A program made the position numbers and the translations under genes. Below, in pieces: positions 14,726 through 22,029 of a stretch of DNA of 23,869 bases; the first letter of the stretch is position 1; each line of letters starts with the position of its first letter. A model generated the notes under the pieces. That model saw only the letters and a list, made by a program, of their open reading frames with translations. It had not been told where the DNA came from and made no database searches. This stretch comes from an uncultured Campylobacter sp. (GTDB lineage: Bacteria; Campylobacterota; Campylobacteria; Campylobacterales; Campylobacteraceae): positions 1 to 23,869 of the forward strand of contig NZ_CALIST010000020.1 in NCBI RefSeq assembly GCF_938041645.1. Reading direction: 5' to 3'.

Positions 14726-15790
14726 CTCGCTAAAACGCTCAAAGCGGGCTTTTAGAGATTTTGCATTTTTGTTTAAAAGCTCCGCTTGCGCGGCGAGCTT
14801 ATCCGCGTATGTTTGAAGCGCCGTCGCACACTTAGCATGCGCCTCAAAGTCCGATTTTAGCGCGTAAATTTCATTTTTTACCGATTTGATATTTTGCGCG
14901 AGCGCCTCGTCTTTTACGAAGGTACGGATCGTGTCTAAAAGCGCCAGCAGCGTCGTGGGTGATGTCGCAAAAATGCCGATTTGCGCGCAGTATTCAAGCA
15001 CCTGCGGCAGCTTCTCGCAGACATATACAAAAACCGCCTCACTGGGTACAAATAGCACCGCAAACTCCGTGCTAAGAGGCGGTATGATGTATTTTTCCGC
15101 GATATCTGCGGCGTGTTTTTTCATATCGGCGGCGAGTTGCTTATCCGCACTAGCAAGCGCTGCGGCGTCGTTTAAGGCGGAGGCGGCGATAATTTTTTCA
15201 TAGCTTTGAAGTGGAAATTTTGAGTCGATGCAAAGAATTTTTTCTTTTGCGATATGTAGCGCGCAGTCTGCGATCCTGCCGTTTGGTAGGTGCTTTTGCA
15301 GCTCGTAAAACGCGGCGTTTTGCCCATAAATCATCGATAAAATTCTCTCTAATCGGTACTCACCGAAGTTGCCGCGCAGCTTGACGTTGCCTAAAATCGC
15401 GTTTAGCCTTGCGATTTCGTCGCGCACCTGAAGCGAAGTTTTATTTTGCTCGCTCATTCGCGCTAGATTTTCCGCTATGTCCTTAAAGCCGCGATCCAGC
15501 GAGCTTAAATTCTCGCTAAGCGCGCTATTTTGGCGCTGCAAACCCTCGCCTAGGGATCTATTAAGATAATAGAGCTTATCGTTAAAGCCGTCATTTAGGC
15601 TTTGATTTAGCTTAAAAAGCTCGGCACTTGCTCTCGCACTTTGAGCCGTAAGCCTTTCACTTAAAAGCTCGCTAAGCGCGGAGTTTGCATCGCTTATGCG
15701 GCGGTTTTGCAGCACGAGCGCGATCAGCAGGGCAAGCACTAGTGCAGCAAAAAACGCAAACGCCGCGAGCACAATCCCGTCAGCGTCCAT
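14720..15790 (-). CDS. rmuC: DNA recombination protein RmuC
   Basis: RmuC is a membrane-anchored protein with a nuclease-like core that limits inversion at short repeats; its exact chemistry is not settled. The 356-residue product has an N-terminal membrane helix (about 7-27), a long coiled coil (30-130) and the RmuC core with GNFGEYRLERIL (140-151), IDSKFPLQSYEK (188-199), FVPSEAVF (247-254) and SPTTLLALLDTI (277-288). The IDSKFP stretch is the D-x-K part of the restriction-endonuclease-like fold. A C-terminal helical region (about 295-356) ends the protein. The ATG overlaps the upstream FtsL-like gene by 11 bp and has only a weak ribosome site, so it is probably translated by coupling. Confidence 0.93.
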   Translation of the reverse strand: MDADGIVLAAFAFFAALVLALLIALVLQNRRISDANSALSELLSERLTAQSARASAELFKLNQSLNDGFNDKLYYLNRSLGEGLQRQNSALSENLSSLDRGFKDIAENLARMSEQNKTSLQVRDEIARLNAILGNVKLRGNFGEYRLERILSMIYGQNAAFYELQKHLPNGRIADCALHIAKEKILCIDSKFPLQSYEKIIAASALNDAAALASADKQLAADMKKHAADIAEKYIIPPLSTEFAVLFVPSEAVFVYVCEKLPQVLEYCAQIGIFATSPTTLLALLDTIRTFVKDEALAQNIKSVKNEIYALKSDFEAHAKCATALQTYADKLAAQAELLNKNAKSLKARFERFSEL

Positions 15791-16589
15791 TTTCTTGCAC
15801 GCTTTGCGGATCTAAAATTTCATTTTTGTAGCGTAGATATTCGATGTCGTTGTTAAGCGCGCGATTTTCCTCAAGCAAAACCTCGTGCTTGGTGCGAAGC
15901 GCGGCGATGTCGCGGCTGATGTAATAAATTTCGTTGCGGATGTAAATCGCCGGCACCGTCAGCAAAAACGCAAATCCGATCAGCAGATAAACAACTAAAA
16001 GCTGATAAAGCGTGAGATTTTTCTCCTTTTTTTTCTCGGCGTCGTAGTTGCGTAGTAGCTCGTCTTGTGCGCCCGCGAAACTGCCGTAACCGCGTCCTGC
16101 AGCAAGGCTTGCATAATCATGCGCGCCCATATCTGCGTAATTTTGATTTTGCGTGCCTGTAAAGTTCGCACCCACAAACGCCGCATAATCCACCTTGCCG
16201 GTAAAATTGGCACCTACAAAATCGCCGTAGCTCGCTCCGCTGGAATTATCGCTGCCGCGAGCGGCTGAAAGATTTGCGTCGCCACGTCCTTTGAATTTTA
16301 CTTTGCTGTTTTTATTAAATTTTGTTCCGCCGCTTTCGGAATTTAGGTAGTTTTGGGTGCTTGTAAAGCCTGAACTTTCGAATTCCAAGCTAGTAAAATC
16401 GTCGTAACCGCCCGCTGCGCCCGCGTAGTTTCGTTTTACGGAAAGATCCGCGGCAAGCTTATCCTCTAGCTCCTCATCCGTCAGATCCTCCATAGTTCGT
16501 CTTTTCGCAAGCTCTATACCCGCTAGATCAGATGTTCCTGCGAAGTCGTGCCCGTCATCGTCGTCGGCAAAATATTCATATTTATTCAT
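15780..16589 (-). CDS. FtsL-like single-pass protein with repetitive N-terminus
   Basis: The 269-residue product has a long cytoplasmic N-terminal part (1-190), one membrane helix (about 192-216, LYQLLVVYLLIGFAFLL) and a periplasmic coiled coil (about 218-260, with RDIAALRTKHEVLLEENRAL). Helix plus short leucine-rich coil is the layout of divisome proteins FtsL/FtsB. The position near rsmH matches the small membrane protein by mraW in C. jejuni (Cj0692c from memory) and the rsmH-ftsL order of many bacteria. The N-terminus is unusual: an acidic start, a TDEELEDKLAADLSVKR helix, then Tyr/Gly/Ala/Phe repeats, including FVGANFTG twice (124-131, 138-145). The ATG follows GGAG at 7-nt spacing. It is separated from rsmH by 0.9 kb. 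The FtsL role is inferred. Confidence 0.65.
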   Translation of the reverse strand: MNKYEYFADDDDGHDFAGTSDLAGIELAKRRTMEDLTDEELEDKLAADLSVKRNYAGAAGGYDDFTSLEFESSGFTSTQNYLNSESGGTKFNKNSKVKFKGRGDANLSAARGSDNSSGASYGDFVGANFTGKVDYAAFVGANFTGTQNQNYADMGAHDYASLAAGRGYGSFAGAQDELLRNYDAEKKKEKNLTLYQLLVVYLLIGFAFLLTVPAIYIRNEIYYISRDIAALRTKHEVLLEENRALNNDIEYLRYKNEILDPQSVQENGR

Positions 16590-17496
16590 CTAAAATCTCC
16601 ATAAATTTAAAACCACGATCTTATCTTTACTCGCCGCCAAGGCGCCTGCGTCAAGATAAATTCAGCTCGAAGCCCGCAGCTCGCGTGTACCCAGCAATGA
16701 GCCGTTAAGGTGAAATTTAAAAGTCAAAGTTACGGGCAAAATTCTTCTTTGCAATTTTACCTCGGTAAATGGAATTTTATCTTAACTCGCAAAATTATAT
16801 CTCGGCCAGCAAAAGTAAAATTTTAATTTAGCGGGCTATTGCGTTTATTTGGCTGGCTCTTTGCACGATATTGTATAGCAGCAGAAGCTTCAAAAGAAGC
16901 ATCGCGTTAATTTTGCGCGTTTTTTTGCACCGCCTGCTTAGGAAATTCATTTTGACAGGTAAAAATCGAGCTTACTTTACCAAGATTGACTATTTATAAA
17001 ATTTTGTCAAATCGTCTGAAAAACCGCTTAAAATTTTTATTGCGTCTTCGATGCACCTTAAAACGCTAAGCGAAAGATATCGCTTGCAAGTAAGCTCTAT
17101 CATCTAAAAAAATCAATGAAATTACGGCTCACTTGCAAAATTTCTTTAATGCAAAGGACTTAGATTTGGCATTACGCCGCTTGCTTTAGGCACCAAATTT
17201 TAACTTTCGTTCGGTTCTATATCTATGTTGCCACTTAGTTTTTAAAATATGCAGCAGCTAAATCTCATAAAATTATACATTAAATTTAGCGTAAAATTCA
17301 ACGTTAAACTTTTTGTTAAATTTTATGATTTAGCTATTAGGTGTCCAAAAAAAACACCGAAAATATTATAAATTCTAAAGCGAATCTTTGTAAGCTGGAT
17401 TTTAAAATTCCATAAAATTTTAAAATTTAATGCCTGCAAATCTATAAATTTTACAAAATTTCGTCAAAATTTAAAATTTATAGCAAGCAAAGGCGG
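16590..17496. other. 0.9-kb AT-rich spacer between rsmH and the FtsL-like gene
   Basis: I see no gene, tRNA or known RNA here. It is rich in AAATTT and TTTTAAAA words and small stems such as GCTTC-AAAA-GAAGC (near 16890), and holds the long inverted repeat listed separately. A TATAAT on the minus strand (16794-16799) could start transcription toward the FtsL-like gene, but no -35 box accompanies it. A spacer this long between rsmH and its usual neighbour suggests insertion followed by decay. Confidence 0.5.
17257..17334. repeat. Long inverted repeat with 44-bp interior
   Basis: GCTAAATCTCATAAAATT (17257-17274) and AATTTTATGATTTAGC (17319-17334) are complementary along their lengths except for a 2-base indel. 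The interior holds several TTAAA and GTTAAA words. Six bases beyond the right arm, GGTGT and ACACC flank a run of eight A. The arrangement resembles the end structures of a tiny non-autonomous element or a strong cruciform; no target duplication is obvious. Confidence 0.55.
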
Positions 17497-18432
17497 TTAT
17501 TTCAGCCAAAAAATTCTAAGCTTCGCGCTCGCTGCTCGCGAGTTTTGCGCAAGCTCTTGCGCGTCCGCTATTATAGGGCTTTTGGTTAGGATTTTACCTA
17601 ACGAATGTCCGCCGCCGCATTCGCAGCGCATAAACTCGCTAGGGCAGACGCAATCGCGCTCCCACGCCCTAAATCGCTCCTTTACTATGCGGTCTTCAAG
17701 CGAATGAAACGAGATTATAGCGACAATTGCATTAGTTAGAATTGAATCGCGCGATTTTTGCTCAATGAGTGTGAGCAGGCGCTTTAGTTCGCCAAGCTCG
17801 TCGTTTACCTCGATGCGGATCGCCTGAAATGCTAGCGTAGCCGTGCTGATGCTGCGCCCTTTAACGGGCTTCGTTCCGATTAAATTTGACAAAGCTTTAG
17901 CACTTGTTAGTGGTGCGTTAGCCCGCGCAGTAGCTATTTTAGCAGCGATTGCGTTAGCGTTTGTTAGCTCGCCGTATTCGCGGAAAATGCGCGCCAGATC
18001 CACTTGCGAGTAGCTGTTTACGACATACGCCGCATCTAGCGCTGCGCTCTCGTCCATTCGCATATCCAGCGCATCGCTTTTGGTGGAAAAGCCGCGCGAG
18101 TTTTTATCCAGCTGAAGCGACGAAACGCCAATGTCGGCTAAGATCCCACGAACTGCGCGGAGCTTTTGCTCGGGTAGAATTTCTAAAATTTCGCTAAATT
18201 TTGCTTTGTGGATTTCTATGCGATCTTTAAATTTACTGAGCCGCTCGCGCGAAAATTCTATCGCTTCGGCATCTCTGTCGCAAGCGATAAGCTTAAGACG
18301 CGGATTAGCGGTCAAAATGCCCTCGCTGTGCCCTCCGTAGCCTAGCGTGCAGTCGATAACATAGCCATCCTCAAGCTGCGAAAATGCTGCGATCGTTTGC
18401 GAAAAAAGTACCGGAATATGTGGAGCTTGCAC
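17497..18432 (-). CDS. rsmH: 16S rRNA (cytosine-1402 N4)-methyltransferase RsmH
   Basis: RsmH (formerly MraW) methylates N4 of C1402 in the 16S rRNA decoding centre using SAM. The 311-residue protein shows the SAM motif DCTLGYGGHSEGIL (27-40), RGILADIGVSSLQLD (95-109), DMRMD (123-127), AFQAIRIEVNDEL (201-213) and FHSLEDRIVK (242-251), and ends in SRAASAKLR (298-306), the family's C-terminal signature. A Cys cluster CVCPSEFMRCEC (261-272) is also present in many homologues. The start is GTG at 18432 with AAAAGGAT upstream. The gene is divergent from the aldolase-like gene with only 64 bp between them. The FtsL-like gene that often follows it is displaced by 0.9 kb. Confidence 0.97.
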   Translation of the reverse strand: MQAPHIPVLFSQTIAAFSQLEDGYVIDCTLGYGGHSEGILTANPRLKLIACDRDAEAIEFSRERLSKFKDRIEIHKAKFSEILEILPEQKLRAVRGILADIGVSSLQLDKNSRGFSTKSDALDMRMDESAALDAAYVVNSYSQVDLARIFREYGELTNANAIAAKIATARANAPLTSAKALSNLIGTKPVKGRSISTATLAFQAIRIEVNDELGELKRLLTLIEQKSRDSILTNAIVAIISFHSLEDRIVKERFRAWERDCVCPSEFMRCECGGGHSLGKILTKSPIIADAQELAQNSRAASAKLRIFWLK

Positions 18433-18464
18433 CTGATTTTATCCTTTTGAAATTTCTAATCCTA

Positions 18465-18470
18465 TATAAT
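18465..18470 (+). promoter_or_regulatory. Candidate -10 box in the rsmH/aldolase-like divergent spacer
   Basis: TATAAT, inside CCTATATAAT, lies about 27 bp upstream of the aldolase-like ATG. No -35 hexamer is at a usable distance (TTGAAA is only 12 bp upstream), which is common in Campylobacter. The same TATATA core could serve the opposite strand toward rsmH. Confidence 0.45.
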
Positions 18471-18496
18471 AGCGAAATTTTTTACAAAGGCGAGAG

Positions 18497-19057
18497 ATGG
18501 ACGAGTATTATTATGAAATTTTACGCAAAATTTCGCTTTCGATGTTTAGAGATAGGCTTTTTGGAATCTTTCACGGCTCGATTTCAGCAAAAATTAAAGA
18601 AAATCAATTTTTGATCAACAAAAAAGACGCGATTTTCGATAGCCTGGATAGGGATGATTTTATAACGCTGTTTTCAAAAAAAGACTACCGCTGGCAGGAT
18701 GCTAGCATCGATAGCGACATACATATAAATATCTACAAAAATATAAAAGAGGCGAAATTCGTAACCTACGCGACACCGCCATATCTCGTCGCATATACGC
18801 TGGAGCATGATTTTATTTTGCCGCGAGATTACTTTGGGGCGAGCAAATTTAAGCGCATTGAAATTTACGATCCTAAGAGCTACGACGACTGGCACGAGCG
18901 TGCGCCGTACGAAATTTGTAACTATATGATAAATGAAAATAGCGATATAATGGTGATCCGCGGCTATGGGGTTTTTGCCCATGCAAGGAGCGCGCAGCAA
19001 ATGGCGAAAAAAATAGCGATTTTAGAAATGAGTTCAAAGCTGCTTTTGCTAAGCTAA
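18497..19057 (+). CDS. Class II aldolase/adducin-like protein lacking zinc ligands
   Basis: The 186-residue cytoplasmic protein has the class II aldolase/adducin outline: HGSISAKI (26-33) in place of the substrate loop, DASIDSDIHINIYK (68-81) in place of the SSE..LH..IY segment, a central strand-turn (87-100) and RGYGVFAHA (155-163) in place of RGHGxxxxG. At the sites corresponding to the FucA zinc histidines (HxH and GHG) it reads YAT and GYG, and the catalytic Glu position is Asp, so metal-dependent aldolase activity looks lost. I recall similar proteins being conserved in Campylobacter, suggesting a retained non-classical role. ATG 18497 has AAAGG 6 nt upstream. It is divergent from rsmH and 132 bp upstream of ppiD. 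Confidence 0.7.
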   Translation: MDEYYYEILRKISLSMFRDRLFGIFHGSISAKIKENQFLINKKDAIFDSLDRDDFITLFSKKDYRWQDASIDSDIHINIYKNIKEAKFVTYATPPYLVAYTLEHDFILPRDYFGASKFKRIEIYDPKSYDDWHERAPYEICNYMINENSDIMVIRGYGVFAHARSAQQMAKKIAILEMSSKLLLLS

Positions 19058-19141
19058 GATTAATGTATACCAAATCATTTACTAACGCGTTATAATTCGC
19101 CAAAAATGCCTATTTTTCAGCCTTACATAAGGTTTTATCTG

Positions 19142-19147
19142 TATAAT
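19142..19147 (+). promoter_or_regulatory. Candidate -10 box for the ppiD-ftsA-ftsZ operon
   Basis: TATAAT follows TCTG 43 bp upstream of the ppiD start. A second TATAAT stands at 19091-19096. T-rich blocks (CTATTTTTCAG, GGTTTTAT) precede the first, consistent with a Campylobacter sigma70 promoter without a -35 box. As the only sizeable gap before ftsZ, this spacer probably drives the division genes. Confidence 0.5.
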
Positions 19148-19189
19148 TACTAACAAAAAATTTCTTTAGTTAGCTATTTAAGGATTTAG

Positions 19190-20647
19190 ATGATAGAATG
19201 GATGCAAAAGCATAAGAAGTCGCTTATACCGACGATCTGGATAAGCACGATAGCCTTCGTGGGCGCAGGCTTCGTCGGCTGGGGCGCATATGATATGAAC
19301 GCTAACCGCGCAGGCTCAATCGCCAGAGTTGGGCAAATTTCCATAACAAATCAAGAATTAAACACAAAATACTCCGAACTATACAACAGGCTGAGTGCTA
19401 TGAGCGATGGGCAATTTACTCAAGAACAAGCCAAAAATATGCATCTAGATCAGATCGCAGTAGATCAGCTAATCGGCGAAGCATATTTTCTAAATTTTGC
19501 TAAAGACTTAGGCGTTCAGGCCAGTGATAAAGATGTGGCGGAATTTGTGCTAAACTCGCCGAATTTTCAGGAAAACGGTGCATTTAGTAAAGAACTTTAC
19601 GATAATGTCGTAAGGAATTCAGGACTAACTAAAAAGGAATTTGAGCGCAATCTACAAAAGGTCTTAACTTTAGAAAAGCTCGGCAAAGCGCTAAAAATAA
19701 CGCCTAGCCCTAAGATCGTAGAAGCATTTGCTGCATCGCAGCTGATGCAGGATAAGGTTTCTGCAGAGATAATCTACGCCGATGCTAACGTCACTTTTAA
19801 CGATGACGAGCTAAAGAAATTTTGGGAAGGCGAGAAATCGCACTTTATGACCGAGAAAAAATATAATCTAGGGGCCTATTTCGTGGCGCCTAGTAAAGCC
19901 GACGTGAATGAGACGGAACTAAGTAAATTTTATGAAGAACACAGAGGCGAGTATAGAAGCCTGGATGATAAACTATTGGATTTTGCAGAGGCTAAACCTA
20001 ATGTCTTAAAAGATTACCGGATGGATCAGGTTAAAAAAGACGCTACAAAGGATTATCTGGAGATTAAAAAAGGCAAGCTTGATACTAATGAAACTATAGT
20101 TGCTACGGCTAGCAATTTTCCAATATCTGAGATTGAGGTTGCAAAGCCAGGAGATGTCATAAAGCCTTTCGAGTACAAAGGCGGATATTTGATTGCTAAA
20201 CTAAACGGTGTAGAACAGCCTAGGCAGATGAGCTTTGAAGAGGCTAAGTCTTTGGCTTCTAAAGAATTTGAAACGAAGAAACGTAAAGAGCTACTTGAAA
20301 AAAGAGCTCAAGATGCGCTTAAAAATTTTAAAGGCGAAGATTTCGGCACCTTATCTCTAAGTAGTAAAAACAACACTAAGTTAAGCGATGACGAATTTTA
20401 TAAATTTCTTATCGATATGTTTAATAAGCCTGTGAAAGAAGGGATAGTGATGTTTGATAATAAAGCCGTAGTGTATAAAATTTCACAGCAGAGCCTAGGT
20501 AGTAGTGAAGAGATAGATAAAGAAAAAACGATCGTAGCTGATAGAATAACCACGTTATTAAATTCTAATCTGCAAGATGATCTAACCAAAATGCTAGAAA
20601 AGCGCTATAAAACCGAAAGATATTTTAAAGGTAAAGACAGTGAGTGA
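19190..20647 (+). CDS. ppiD: PpiD-like membrane-anchored periplasmic folding factor
   Basis: The 485-residue product has a short basic cytoplasmic tail (1-11), one membrane helix (about 12-34, with TIAFVGAGFVGWGAY) and a large periplasmic part. Residues 40-180 form a SurA_N-like chaperone segment (SIARVGQISITNQELNTKY opening), followed by a helical, lysine-rich region. A classical PPIC parvulin domain is not evident; only a weak trace (SEIEVAKPGDVIKPFEYKGG, about 313-332) resembles the end of one, so prolyl isomerase activity is doubtful. The gene order ppiD-ftsA-ftsZ matches C. jejuni Cj0694-Cj0696 from memory. ATG 19190 has AAGGAT upstream. The stop overlaps the ftsA start by 8 bp. It presumably assists folding of exported proteins next to the Sec translocon. 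Confidence 0.88.
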   Translation: MIEWMQKHKKSLIPTIWISTIAFVGAGFVGWGAYDMNANRAGSIARVGQISITNQELNTKYSELYNRLSAMSDGQFTQEQAKNMHLDQIAVDQLIGEAYFLNFAKDLGVQASDKDVAEFVLNSPNFQENGAFSKELYDNVVRNSGLTKKEFERNLQKVLTLEKLGKALKITPSPKIVEAFAASQLMQDKVSAEIIYADANVTFNDDELKKFWEGEKSHFMTEKKYNLGAYFVAPSKADVNETELSKFYEEHRGEYRSLDDKLLDFAEAKPNVLKDYRMDQVKKDATKDYLEIKKGKLDTNETIVATASNFPISEIEVAKPGDVIKPFEYKGGYLIAKLNGVEQPRQMSFEEAKSLASKEFETKKRKELLEKRAQDALKNFKGEDFGTLSLSSKNNTKLSDDEFYKFLIDMFNKPVKEGIVMFDNKAVVYKISQQSLGSSEEIDKEKTIVADRITTLLNSNLQDDLTKMLEKRYKTERYFKGKDSE

Positions 20648-22007
20648 GTATATTTTAGGTCTAGATATAGGCTCAACTAAAATTCGCGCGATAATCGCTA
20701 AAAATGATGGCATTTTTACGGTCTTAGGCGTTGGCGGAGCCGATACTTTAGGTATCAAAAAGGGCGTTATAACAAACATAGAGCAAGCCGCAGGCTCAAT
20801 AAAGCAGGCGGTAAAAGCGGCTGTAAAAGGAGCTGGCAGAAGCTACGATAAAGCCATTATATCTATCTCGGGCTCATACGCCAAAAGCGTTAAATCTCGC
20901 GGTGTCATAACCATGGAAAATGAGATCGGGTTGGATGAAATAAAGCGTGCCATGCAGGTTGCCGAAGCTCAGGCTAACGTGCCTAGCGATAGCGTGATTT
21001 TACATGTGCTTCCATATGATTTTAGAGTCGACGAGCAGGAACACATCGAAGACCCTCTCGGTATGAGCGGTACCCGCCTGGAGGTATCCACGCATATCGT
21101 CATCGCTCCCGAAAGCTCAATTAAAAATTTGAAAAAATCCGTAGAGATGGCGGGCGTAAAGGTAGATAACATCGTCCTTTCGGGCTACGCATCATCCATA
21201 TCCACGCTTAGCAAGGACGAAAAAGAGCTCGGCGTAGTGCTGATTGACATGGGCGGCGCTACATGCGATATAGTCATCCACCTGGGGAATTCCTTGCGTT
21301 ATAACGATGTTGTGATGTTTGGCTCTAATAACGTTACTAACGATCTATCTCGCGCTCTGCATACGCCGCTTCCGTATGCGGAAAACATTAAAATTACCTA
21401 TAACGATCTAATTAATCAAGGCAATAGCGAAGTCGAGCTGCCTGCTTTAGGAGATAGCGAGTCAGAAAACCACATCATAAGCCTTGAGATCATCTCTCAA
21501 GTCATCCTGGCTCGCGTTAAAGAGACCTTCGATATGATAGCCGATAAGATCGAAAGAAGCGGCTATAAAGACCGCATAGGCGCAGGTATTGTAATCACGG
21601 GCGGTATGGCGAAGCTAGACGATGTGCGCGATTTAGCGGCGATAGTTTTTGATAACACTTCCGTTAGGGTTGCAAGAGCAAAGAGCGTGGGCGGTCTGCA
21701 CGAGATCGCCGATGATATTTCAAATTCTTGCGCACTAGGACTTTGCATGTATGGTTTCGGCGAATTTACCCCTTACGAGATGGACTCTAACGGCAAACTC
21801 CGCTACAAAGACGAAGTTATAAACAAGGCTCCGAAACGAAATGTGAACGAATATTATGAAAAAGAGGTCAGTAAGGCGATAGAAAAAGAGGGCATCAGAG
21901 CGGATAGCGGTGCGGCTAAGAAGGAGGATCTAAATATCCAACTTCCCAAAAAAGACGGACAAAATTTTTTCAATAAAATTTGGTCGTCTATGAAAAATTG
22001 GTTTTAA
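20640..22007 (+). CDS. ftsA: Cell division protein FtsA
   Basis: FtsA is an actin-fold ATPase that anchors FtsZ filaments to the inner membrane and recruits later divisome proteins. The 455-residue product shows the actin-type ATP motifs: phosphate-1 LGLDIGSTKI (6-15), phosphate-2 VVLIDMGGATCDIV (199-212) and adenosine GAGIVITGGMAKL (314-326). The 1C interaction subdomain lies between about 85 and 165. A linker (about 385-440) leads to the C-terminal amphipathic helix NFFNKIWSSMKNWF (442-455), the membrane-targeting sequence. It starts with GTG inside the end of ppiD, with AAAGG 8 nt upstream, and ends 22 bp before ftsZ. No anomalies are visible. Confidence 0.97.
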   Translation: MSEYILGLDIGSTKIRAIIAKNDGIFTVLGVGGADTLGIKKGVITNIEQAAGSIKQAVKAAVKGAGRSYDKAIISISGSYAKSVKSRGVITMENEIGLDEIKRAMQVAEAQANVPSDSVILHVLPYDFRVDEQEHIEDPLGMSGTRLEVSTHIVIAPESSIKNLKKSVEMAGVKVDNIVLSGYASSISTLSKDEKELGVVLIDMGGATCDIVIHLGNSLRYNDVVMFGSNNVTNDLSRALHTPLPYAENIKITYNDLINQGNSEVELPALGDSESENHIISLEIISQVILARVKETFDMIADKIERSGYKDRIGAGIVITGGMAKLDDVRDLAAIVFDNTSVRVARAKSVGGLHEIADDISNSCALGLCMYGFGEFTPYEMDSNGKLRYKDEVINKAPKRNVNEYYEKEVSKAIEKEGIRADSGAAKKEDLNIQLPKKDGQNFFNKIWSSMKNWF

Positions 22008-22029
22008 ATTTTAAGCTAAGGAGATACTC

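Noticed and set aside
16952..16957. TTGACA as a plus-strand -35 box
   Set aside because: No -10 hexamer at 16-18 bp and no gene follows on that strand.
17340..17358. GGTGT-CC-A8-ACACC as an rsmH terminator
   Set aside because: Five-pair stem with no T-tract on either strand and more than 130 bp beyond the rsmH stop.
16590..17496. tRNA, tmRNA or SRP RNA in the rsmH spacer
   Set aside because: No T-loop GTTCRA motif, tmRNA tag region or SRP GNAR-loop core could be found by eye.
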